15,220 bases of DNA. Origin: Pavlovales sp. CCMP2436 (taxonomy: Eukaryota > Haptophyta > Pavlovophyceae > Pavlovales). The stretch is taken from the NCBI GenBank assembly GCA_026770615.1, contig MU631344.1, positions 269,872 through 285,091 on the forward strand. The letters are read 5' to 3'. Below are positions 1 through 7,206 of the stretch, piece after piece (position 1 is the first letter of the stretch; every line of letters begins with the position of its first letter). Position numbers and translations under genes: made by a program. The notes beneath the pieces are model-generated. The model saw only the letters and a list, made by a program, of their open reading frames with translations, did not search any database and was not told where the DNA came from.

Positions 1-18
1 CGCTGCTGTAACGAACAA

Positions 19-65
19 ACGAATAAAACCAACGAATAAAACGTAAACCCCAAACGAATAAAACC
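19..65. repeat. A-rich short tandem repeat
   Basis: Three copies of the word ACGAATAAAAC, spaced by a few bases, lie just upstream of the first exon-like open frame. If the frame at 81 is an exon, this is probably the end of an intron. Confidence 0.6.
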
Positions 66-80
66 AAACGTACCACATAG

Positions 81-335
81 TTGGGCTACCACGTGCACTG
101 GGTCGACCTGCTCGAGATCGACGGCCTCTCGCCCTACACCTACTCCGAGGACCTGCCGTGGGACGAGATGCTCGACCAGCACACGCCCGGCCTCCGCCAC
201 CGCACCGCCGACACGCCCAACATCGTCGTCGCCGCGTTGCCGCGCGCGGACTCGCCGTCCGCCGCGGAGTACGTGGCGGAGATCACCGGTCGGACCGCGT
301 GGACGCGCGAGCTCAGCGCCGCTGACGCGGAATAG
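81..335 (+). CDS. C-terminal exon of an unrecognised protein
   Basis: This is an open frame of 84 codons ending in TAG, with strong preference for G or C at third positions (for example CTC, GAG, GTC, CGC), unlike the AT-rich DNA on both sides. There is no ATG at its beginning: TAG at 78-80 closes the frame upstream and the first codon is TTG. The same AG at 79-80 can serve as a splice acceptor (CCACATAG before TTGGG), so I read this as a last exon whose upstream exons lie outside the window. The peptide is acidic and rich in Trp, Asp and Glu near its start (HWVDLLEIDGLSPYTYSEDL) and ends in an Ala/Asp/Glu tail. I do not recognise a domain and assign no function. It could also be an exon fragment of a decayed gene. 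Confidence 0.45.
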   Translation: MGYHVHWVDLLEIDGLSPYTYSEDLPWDEMLDQHTPGLRHRTADTPNIVVAALPRADSPSAAEYVAEITGRTAWTRELSAADAE

Positions 336-699
336 CAAGCCGTGGGGGGGGGGATTTAATTGTCAGCTGGACTCGGCTTATAAATTTTAGTATGTTGTGA
401 TTTAATTGCTATCCTGACAACATCGTCATGTCTGGCGTATAAAAATAGTCGCAATTGTGACAAAGCATATTATTTATTCCGCCCGCGTCTCTCAATGCCG
501 TCGGTTCATAACGACGTCACTCTCGCGGGTGAATTCATCGTGCCAGCAGGTACCTTCAGCTAAGCGCTGAAGGCCCACCACTGACAAACAAAAACTCTTT
601 GAGTTGCCGAACGCGCTCGCGTTCTCATCTAAAGCCACACTCCGTCTCCGTCGCCGTCGCCTTCGCAGCCTCCATTGCTGCCGCCACTGCCGCCGCCGT

Positions 700-733
<34 letters not shown>

Positions 734-1513
734 TCGGCCTCCTTACCTGCTGAGGCTGCCACGCCGCTGTCGCCACCGCCGCCACCGCCGCCGCCGCACC
801 CCCTGTTATGATTTGTGGATCTCTTGTGGTCTTCCTTTCTACTGCGCGTTAGCCCGCTGCCTTGGGTGGGTTTGTTGTCCTTGTGTTTGGTGCCCCATGA
901 AGTAGCAAGTTCAGTCGCGAGCCAGTTCATTTATATATTACTACTCCGTCTCTACTATGTTAAAGGGCATGCAGGGCCATTTTACTCCATGCCTGAAAGA
1001 CCGGGGACCGGGAGAAGGCCTAAGGAGCCGTCGCGCGCCTCAAAGGCGAGCTGTGCGGCGCCCTTATTAATATTATCCCTCGAAGACCCGCCTCATCGCC
1101 CCTGATCGCCTTCCGTCCCAAGTGCACAAGGGCGCGACGGCCGCACCTTCACGCCTCAAGGGCGACATGCCGAGCTCGGGGAGCACCTCCTGTACACATC
1201 AGGCCCATGCACAACCCAGCGGCCCCACCTCCAGGCGCGGCGCGGCTGGGATTCGAGTCCCCCGCGGCGTAGAGGGTCGAGTTCCCATAAGTTAAAAATT
1301 ACCATTTGTTTCGGTATTTATTTATTTACGTGAGCACTCATTTTTTATTCTCAGTGGGCGCTTCTCACTTAACCAAATATGCCCCAGGACCCAGTTGACT
1401 AGGCCCTAACATTCCAGCTGGCGGGGACGTCGGGAAGGTTTTCATATGCAGTGTGTACCTAATGGCACTAACTTATGGCGCGGAAAGTAGGTGAGCTGCA
1501 GGAGGGTGGACGT
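336..1513. other. Spacer without a supported gene
   Basis: After the TAG at 335 there is a G10 run and AT-rich sequence. TATAAAAA at 438-445 is TATA-like, but no convincing coding frame follows it. The open frames at 599-1105 are products of the CCG repeat and of chance. A tRNA B-box-like word (GATTCGAGTCC) occurs near 1251 without a cloverleaf around it. Confidence 0.5.
643..797. repeat. (CCG)n/(GCC)n trinucleotide repeat tract
   Basis: A low-complexity CCG/GCC/CTG tract whose purest part, about ten CCG units, lies at roughly 702-731. It creates artificial polyalanine and polyproline frames on both strands. It could be a repeat in an untranslated region or spacer. Nothing shows that it is translated. 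Confidence 0.85.
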
Positions 1514-1515
1514 TA

Positions 1516-1934
1516 GGGTCGAAATCCGAATTAGTGGCCAGTCCGGGGGGAAATTGCGAAAAAATCCGGTGAAAATCCTTCGAAGTAACTCACAAACGGG
1601 TTGGGCACAGAGGAGTTAGATGCAGATTCGTGAATGGGGCGCCGCCCCATTCACGAATCTGCATCTAACTCCATTGTACCCCATCGGGAACCATTATTTT
1701 CTTATCGCTTCCGAGCGCTGAGAATCGGAAATGTTAGTTACCTTTAGCATGTTGTCGACCCCAGATGCACTCGAGAGGCACACGAGGTGGGCTACGACCG
1801 TCGAGAAGGGCTCTATTTGACAACAGCTGTTAGTACTTAGCGCGCAGGGGCGAAGAATGTCTACTACTTCGTCCCGCCTACAACGTTTCCCCCTCCCCAG
1901 TGCGGAATCGCGCCACTAATTTGGATTTCGACCC
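1516..1934. repeat. Foldback (inverted-repeat) element
   Basis: The 23 bases at 1516-1538 are the reverse complement of 1912-1934 with one mismatch. The similarity continues inward imperfectly: a G-rich run followed by AAA at 1543-1553 faces a C-rich run preceded by TTT at about 1885-1899. The enclosed DNA holds a second, perfect palindrome (1612-1672) and no coding frame. This layout fits a non-autonomous foldback or MITE-like element. Clear target-site duplications are not visible, so its true ends are uncertain. Confidence 0.55.
1612..1672. repeat. Perfect 61-bp palindrome (30-bp arms, 1-base centre)
   Basis: Bases 1612-1641 are exactly the reverse complement of 1643-1672, with a single C at 1642 between them. 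The arms begin GGAGTTAGATGCAG and reach the centre as GGGGCG. Weaker complementarity extends outward (TTGGGCACA at 1601-1609 against TGTACCCCA at about 1675-1683). As RNA it would form a near-loopless hairpin, and as DNA a cruciform. It may be the end of a transposon, a hairpin RNA locus, or a recent inverted duplication. Confidence 0.95.
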
Positions 1935-2306
1935 GTTAGGTATTTGTACAAGTAAGGCGCAAATTTAAGAGACGCCGCGCAAGATGCAGACGACTATTTA
2001 ATTGGCCTGAACTGAATAGCTGTTTAAGTGTTCGTGCTGCGAATTCAACCCGTTTGAAAAGGCGGCGTTGCCAACGTAGACCTATTAGTTAGCACTTTCC
2101 GTTAATCGGCACTTCATGGAAGTACCCAAGTCTGTTTAGAGCCCCGGAGACTCAGTACGCGCCATCTCACTGGCTGGCGTTTTGCCAGTCCTAGAATTGG
2201 AGCTGCCCTCTCTTTGCTTACCACACGAGGGCGCGATGGCGGACTACATGGAGATAATTTGCACGTTGTTGTGTACCATTTGCCTGGGCGGTCATCGGTG
2301 CCAGCT

Positions 2307-2333
2307 AGCCCAGGCCCGCAAAGAGCCTGGGCT
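2307..2333. repeat. 9-bp stem hairpin
   Basis: AGCCCAGGC (2307-2315) and GCCTGGGCT (2325-2333) are perfect reverse complements around a 9-base loop. The right half overlaps the left arm of the longer 2329-2345/2911-2927 inverted repeat. Confidence 0.7.
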
Positions 2334-2927
2334 GGAATTTCTGCCTTTTTGCGCCAGCCTCGGCTGGCCCCAGTCTGATGCCCTGGTGGGGGCGCATCCC
2401 CCGCCAGTCTGAGGGCAGGGCAGACTGGACACGCTGAAAAAAGTAACCAGCACATAAGTAACTAACTTCAGCGAATAGCACGAAAACAAATCGACGCCTG
2501 CGGCGGGCACTTCCTTTGGACTGTCTGCTGTTAAACTATTTTACTGTCGATGTTTGTAGGAGTGACGTCGTTATAAACTGACGACAATGAGGGGTCTCGA
2601 GCGTAATAAATTAGATAAGTAAAGAACTGGTTACAAAACAACAAAGTAAGTCCCTGGGCGCCGCTCCAGTAGGCAGCCGTCATATGCACTATAGTGATGG
2701 GGACGGTATCCGTGTGCGCTCTGCTAAGGTCCATTGATCCAAGTGTTTGTCCCAACACTTACGTCATGTGCAGACCTGTCAGGGGACGGACGTAGATCTA
2801 GATGTTTACACACTGTGCCACAGTGTGCCACATAGACCCATTCTGCTCCTTTGTTGAGCTAAGGTGGCCCAGTCTGCGCTCGTCAAAAAGATCAGGCTGA
2901 TAGGTTATTTGGCAGAAATTCCAGCCC
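2329..2927. repeat. Inverted-repeat pair with 17-bp perfect arms
   Basis: GGGCTGGAATTTCTGCC at 2329-2345 is the exact reverse complement of 2911-2927. With one indel the match extends to about 20 bp. The arms enclose some 565 bp without a gene. This is probably a second, older foldback or transposon remnant. Confidence 0.55.
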
Positions 2928-3333
2928 GGCCGGGCTCGGCTGCGTGCGATTCTGCTGATCAATCAATGCGCGATCATCCATAATAGTTGACTAGCATTAA
3001 TTTGCACGACGTAATACTAACTAGTTACACAATTGTCGACTTGGCTCGACGGCGGGTTGCTCGACGTCTGTGTCTATCCGTCGCCAGCTCATGTGGCGTT
3101 GAGCTCTGGCTCTAAAACTGGAATTAAACAACCCTAAAAATAGTTAAAGCTTTTTAGTTTGCTGTGTGTCTCAACCATCACTCCGAGATGAAGCCGAACG
3201 CACATACATTAATATCGTTATATTTTTAGAATTATCACAAATACTTAGCAGTTCAGGCTTTTTGATTGCTTCACGCTTGCCAGCACACATGCTCTCCCTT
3301 GTGCGCGCGCGCCACGGCACTCCTCCGAGGCAA

Positions 3334-5120
3334 TCACTGGGAGGATCCTCCGCGCGCCCACTGCTTGCAGTTCGACTTTTGCATCTGCCAAATACCAACT
3401 TTACAGGATCTGTCGCAGTACGCTGCGACGTGACACTTGACACACTCCCTGAGCGCGCGCGTCGCGCCGCAGCCCATGCAGCACATGGACACGACCGCGC
3501 GCTCGCACAAGATCGTGGCGAGCATCTCGAGAGCCGCTGCATGCCTCAGCCTGCCGGAAAGGGCCAGGTTGCGCACGGCAAGCTGGATCTTGAAGGACAC
3601 CAGCGCGTCCGCGTCCCACGCGCTGGACTTAAGCACTAGCGCGCCCAATTCAAAGAAGCCACCGGCAGCATCGAGCGCGAACGCTTCGGAGTAGCGCGCG
3701 GCTGCATTCGCATCGCTCTGCTCCACGCCCCTGCCCTTTTCGTAACAAATGCTGAGACTCATCAGCGCCTTGCCATGGTGCTACGCCGCTGCAGCCCGGT
3801 ACAGGCGCACGGCCTCGGCCAAATCGCGCTTAGTGCCCTGGCCGTGCTCGCACAGGACGCCGTGATAGTATTGCGCGTCGCTTTCGCCCTCGACGGCAGC
3901 GAGGTGGAGGTAGCGTGCAGCAGCTACCACATCCTGCGCTATGCCGACGCCCGTCGTGTAGATGTTGCCAAGGCACGTCTGCGCCTGTACGTGACCCTGA
4001 TCGGCCGCCTGCGTCCAAAGCCGTATCGCCTCTGCCTCGGCACCATCCTGAAGGCAGGTCAGACCCAAGTTAAACAGCGCGTCCTTCTCCCCCTGTTCGG
4101 CGGCCTGCCTCCAGATCCGCAACGCCTCTGCCGGGTTTTTCGGGATGCCTCGACCCTCATGTGGCAGAAGCCGAGCTTGAGCTGCGCCCCCGCGTGACCC
4201 TGCTCGGCCGCCTGCGTGTAGTACTGCGCCGCCGCTGCTTAGCCTTGCACTATGCCCTCGCCTTGCGCGTAGATGTTGCCGGATGCATGCTGGACTTTTG
4301 CCAAGCCCTGCTCCGCCGCCTGCGCGTAGAGCCGCGCCGCCGTTGCATGGTCCTGCGCGCAGGCTGTGCCCGTGCCCTCCGAGTAGCAGCGAGCGAGAGC
4401 GAACAGCGCGTCTGCACAGCCCTGCGCGGCCGCCTGCCTGATGAGCGTCACCGCCTCCTCGTCGTCTTGCACTACGCCGGCGCCCTCTCTGTAACAGATG
4501 CCGAGGGAGAGCTGCGCGAGCGCGTTTCCCTGCTTGGCCGCCTTCCGGATGAGCCGCACTGCCTTCACCTTGTCATGTTCCCCGTCGAGACCCATAATGT
4601 GGCAATGGCCGAGATGATACTGAGCGTCTGCGTTCCCCTGGTCGGCCGCCTGCGTGTAGAGCCACATTGCCTCTGTCCAGTCCTGTGCCAAGCCGTTGCC
4701 CGTCGCGTAGCATACGCCAAGGCTAAGCTGTGCCAGTGCGTGCCCCTGCTCGGCCCCCTGCCGCATAAAAGCGAGGGCTCCGGACGACGTGCAACCATCC
4801 GCCTGCATCTTGCTCACAGCTAGAGCGCGGACTACGTCTCTCACGCTCTTGACGAGAGCGAGGTTCTCGCGCTTTACGTTCACGGCGAACTCGTTCACGG
4901 CGAACTCGCTGCCCGCGACGAGGACATTTCACCGGCTGAGGTCGGGCAGGTGCTCGATCACGCTCGCCTCGCGCCCGTTCAGGACCACGTCGTAGCGTGA
5001 GTCGTCCGCTTGCTCGAGGCCCGTGATGGTGCACACCTGCCCGTTCAGCTCGGATCCGGTCAGGCGTATCGTGGCCTTGCGCCCGGCGAGGTTGAGCAGC
5101 ACGGGCTTCGTGGTTGCCAT
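3334..5120 (-). pseudogene. Sel1-repeat / MYND zinc-finger protein, disrupted
   Basis: The reading starts at ATG 5118-5120 (MATTKPVLLNLAGRK). Residues 1-63 resemble a small beta-barrel module (TGSELNGQVCTITG, then RYDVVLNGREAS). About ten Sel1-like helical repeats follow (motifs such as AQLSLGVCYATGNG and YTQAADQG), then a C-terminal MYND-like finger. Sel1 repeats normally form adaptor solenoids and MYND fingers bind partner proteins. Breaks: TGA at 4931-4929, TAA at 4241-4239 inside a repeat, TAG at 3783-3781 where a Gln codon (CAG) is likely, and a one-base loss near 4157-4161 that moves the frame. A 15-bp tandem duplication near 4879-4908 repeats EFAVN. In the finger the Cys ligands are present, but the conserved His is Gln (IWQMQKSNC). 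A 24-base GT...AG stretch spans the TGA, but it is too short for a typical intron. I read this as a decayed member of a multigene family. Sequencing error could explain some of the breaks, but hardly all of them. Confidence 0.85.
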
Positions 5121-5215
5121 ACTCTGCAAATCGAGTTCAGAGCGCCGGGAGCGAGAGCAAGCCACGCGCCGAACGTGGGAGCAAGACCGAGCGAACGAGA
5201 GTACGGGGCTACAAA

Positions 5216-5230
5216 GATTTAAATATTGAG
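5216..5230 (-). promoter_or_regulatory. TATA-like TTTAAA box for the Sel1/MYND gene
   Basis: On the minus strand ATATTTAAATCTTTG lies about 100 bp before the ATG at 5120. The TTTAAA core resembles the ones in front of the kinase and the coiled-coil gene. The assignment is inferred from position and resemblance only. Confidence 0.4.
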
Positions 5231-5519
5231 GAACCCGGGGCTGGTTCACGGATTATTACTTGTCCGGGTCGGCCGAGTTGTTTACTGGATTGTGCGTTGA
5301 GGGACTACGTGGGGGCTGCGCCCCCGCCCGTCCTTTGACTGGGTGTGTTTTACACAGGCTCCGGACCTGAGCCTTGGAATCTAGAGAATCAAGAGGCAAA
5401 TAAATGGCCTCGACCCTTCGCTGAGCCTGCAATAACTAATTTAACATACCTAAATTTATTCTTTTAATAAACATGACATTTTCTTTGTGAAAGGATACTG
5501 GCTAGGAGTGATCCAAAAG

Positions 5520-5573
5520 GATGTGCCCGACTAAGTGCCCCTATGGCTACACTGGGGACGAGTCGGGCACATC
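5520..5573. repeat. 13-bp perfect inverted repeat
   Basis: GATGTGCCCGACT (5520-5532) and AGTCGGGCACATC (5561-5573) are exact reverse complements, with 28 bases between them. CCCC...GGGG inside can extend the fold. It may be a small foldback element or a 3'-end hairpin. No T-run suggests a Pol III terminator directly after it. Confidence 0.7.
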
Positions 5574-5723
5574 TCAGGGTACCTAGTTGTATCTAGTTAG
5601 GCTGCCCCACAAGCCCATAAGAGGTAGCGAGCTACCAGCGTACCACTAGCGTCCCCGGCGTGGCGTGAGACACACGCAACTGGCACGTGGTCCCGCATGC
5701 CCGCATTTGGCCCCCGGTGCTGA

Positions 5724-5743
5724 TTTTTTTTTTTTTTTTTTTT
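5724..5743. repeat. T20 homopolymer
   Basis: An uninterrupted run of 20 T. Read on the minus strand it is an A20 tract, which could mark the tail of an old retroposed copy, but no gene-like sequence next to it supports that. Confidence 0.8.
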
Positions 5744-6123
5744 AATTCTAGTGAGTTGCAAATCAAAACGGATTGTACGAGGGACGTTAAAAGAACTCTA
5801 ATTTGAATAGCAACGAGATGCCGCATCATCAATCTGATTGATTCTTGGCATACGAGATATCCCCGTGGGCGTGGCATACCGGCCACGGCGACGGTGCGGT
5901 GAGTGTGACTTCAAATTTATGGTCTATGCTGTAACTACATCAAAATATTCAATTTCAAGCCACGTGTACTTGATTACTTACTATAGCGCGAACTTCGTAG
6001 TTCGTTCAGTTTGTCAGTTGTCTTCATTGACATTCATTGTGATTAAATTCAAGTTTCAACCAGAATCAGATTGAATGTGAGGCAGAATTATTCAGACAGC
6101 ACCGATCACTCCAGCAGGCGCCG

Positions 6124-6795
6124 TTAGCAAGCGCCGCGCTCCCTGATTGCCGCCTCGAGCTTCTTGAGTGCAAGCTCGAGCACGCCCGCGTCGCCCTCGT
6201 TATCCAGCAGGAGGTTGTGCGTGTACCCGTCGAGGCCGCACTCCGACTCCACGTCGTCGACGCCCTTGGTGTGCTTCCACGCGCGCTTGGTGCGCGTCTC
6301 GTCGCTGCACGCGACGCGCACGGTTAGGCACGGGTACAGCGCAGTGAAGAAGGCCATATCCGTCAGCCTGCGCGCGTCCGAGATGATGAGGACCGGCGTG
6401 GTCGACTCGGCGATTACCAGCCGGGCGAAGAAGCCAGGGTCCGCAGCGCGCCGCCGCTCGCCCCACACAATCATGTCGGCGCGGTACTTCTCCTTGTACG
6501 GCCCGTCGGAGAGCAGCTGTGCGAAGTCGAGCCCGTGCTCCGTGGCGTAGGCGCCTTTCAGCGGGCCCGAGAGACGGCCGATCGCCGCGCGCTCGGGTCC
6601 GAGCGCCGCGAGCAGCCGGTCGGTCACGTAGTCCTTGCCCGACTTGCGCTTGCCGCTGAAGAGCACGACGAGCCGTGGCGGCACAACGGGCAGCGATCCA
6701 CCCCTCAGCTGCTCGCGCAGCCGTTTGCTCAGCACCCAGAGCGCTGTGGCGGCCAGGCCGGCCGCCGCGAGCGTGCCGAGCGCTCGCGAGGCCAT
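6124..6795 (-). CDS. PMVK: Phosphomevalonate kinase, animal-type family
   Basis: The enzyme phosphorylates 5-phosphomevalonate with ATP to give 5-diphosphomevalonate in the mevalonate route to isoprenoids. The 223-residue intact frame shows the family signatures in order: the nucleotide-binding loop GKRKSGKD (48-55), RLSGPLK (74-80), WGE...ADPGFF (111-123), SDARR (139-143) and GVDDVESECGLD (178-189). These mark the animal-type family (Pfam P-mevalo_kinase), which is unrelated to the GHMP-fold enzyme of plants and fungi. The first 40 residues are extra compared with the roughly 190-residue animal enzyme. Residues 6-23 are hydrophobic and are followed by KRLRE, as in a signal anchor or organelle leader, so the enzyme may be membrane-tied or targeted. 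The C-terminus (RGAC) is not a peroxisomal SKL-type signal. The start is the first ATG, closely behind a TTTAAAAA box. No intron is needed. A nucleoside-monophosphate kinase of similar fold is the main alternative, but the DDxESECGLD block argues against it. Confidence 0.93.
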   Translation of the reverse strand: MASRALGTLAAAGLAATALWVLSKRLREQLRGGSLPVVPPRLVVLFSGKRKSGKDYVTDRLLAALGPERAAIGRLSGPLKGAYATEHGLDFAQLLSDGPYKEKYRADMIVWGERRRAADPGFFARLVIAESTTPVLIISDARRLTDMAFFTALYPCLTVRVACSDETRTKRAWKHTKGVDDVESECGLDGYTHNLLLDNEGDAGVLELALKKLEAAIRERGAC

Positions 6796-6803
6796 CGTGT
6801 AAA

Positions 6804-6815
6804 CGGATTTTTAAA
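6804..6815 (-). promoter_or_regulatory. TTTAAAAATCCG core promoter motif of the kinase gene
   Basis: On the minus strand TTTAAAAATCCG lies 9-20 bases before the ATG. The very short distance means that transcription would start almost at the ATG, or that the real element is another one. A similar word precedes the divergent coiled-coil gene. Confidence 0.4.
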
Positions 6816-6985
6816 CGGAGTTTAAAGCCCCCCGTGACCGGTGACCGGAGTCGGGCAAATTTGTACGCGACGGACCCGCGTTTGTGACAACCATCAGTTC
6901 TGCCGTGGGCGCGGAGGTCGAGGGGGGAGTCCCAGAAGAAAAAAAAAGCCCGCCGCAGGCAGGGGGGGGGGGGTTCTGGGCCTCT

Positions 6986-7002
6986 GGGGGGCGAAGCCCC
7001 CC
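6986..7002. repeat. GC-rich hairpin with GAA loop
   Basis: GGGGGGC (6986-6992) and GCCCCCC (6996-7002) pair around GAA. Related G-run/C-run hairpins occur at 5311-5325, about 14780-14808 and 14960-14980. Confidence 0.7.
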
Positions 7003-7130
7003 GAAGACAACGCCTAGACAGTTTAAACGGCCTGGCGGCAGAGACGCGCAGTCCTCACTCCTCAGGGCACCCAATTCTTCCCACGTACATTATGCTACGG
7101 CGGTCGTCCAACAGCTCGTCCCTCCCGCGG

Positions 7131-7142
7131 ATTTAAAAATTC
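7131..7142 (+). promoter_or_regulatory. TTTAAAAATTCG core promoter motif of the coiled-coil gene
   Basis: ATTTAAAAATTCG begins about 76 bp before the ATG at 7207 and matches the motif of the divergent kinase gene in TTTAAAAAT and the following CG. The role as a TATA-type element is inferred. Confidence 0.45.
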
Positions 7143-7206
7143 GAACGCCCGGTGAGCAGCTCAGCTCGCTCGACTCACGCGGGATCGGAGGAAGGCACGC
7201 TCGATC

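Larger units (their letters stand above)
1935..3333. other. Spacer without a supported gene
   Basis: Open frames here (for example 2114-2758) are short, lie on both strands and show no domain or consistent codon bias. The region does hold hairpins and an inverted-repeat pair, listed separately, and a small palindrome, CACACTG...CAGTGTG, near 2810-2828. Confidence 0.5.
5231..6123. other. Spacer without a supported gene
   Basis: The region is AT-rich with short frames only. It contains the hairpin GGGGGC-TGC-GCCCCC (5311-5325), the 13-bp inverted repeat at 5520-5573 and a T20 tract at 5724-5743. The part next to 6123 should hold the 3' untranslated region of the kinase gene. Confidence 0.5.
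6796..7206. other. Divergent intergenic region of kinase and coiled-coil genes
   Basis: The 411 bp between the two start codons hold GTGACCG in tandem (near 6833-6847), an A9 tract, a G12 run and the perfect hairpin GGGGGGC-GAA-GCCCCCC (6986-7002). CCCAGAA and TTCTGGG frame the A/G-rich part as a short inverted repeat. Any open frames here follow the low-complexity sequence and have no support. Confidence 0.6.

Noticed and set aside
599..930. Polyalanine and polyproline frames on both strands
   Set aside because: They are produced by the CCG repeat, are open in several frames at once, and have no non-repetitive domain.
1240..1285. tRNA or tRNA-derived SINE suggested by GATTCGAGTCC
   Set aside because: The T-stem has an A-C mismatch, and no anticodon arm, A-box or acceptor stem can be folded around it.
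2114..2758. Several overlapping open frames on both strands
   Set aside because: They are short and overlap one another, with no motif or codon bias. The inverted repeats explain part of the sequence better.
4161..4823. Long plus-strand frame opposite the Sel1 repeats
   Set aside because: It is the complement of a GC-rich repeated gene and has no recognisable domain of its own.
4229..4931. Recoding of stop codons (TGA as Trp or selenocysteine)
   Set aside because: The Sel1 gene is broken by TGA, TAA and TAG and by a frameshift, and TGA is used as a normal stop in the coiled-coil and chromodomain frames.
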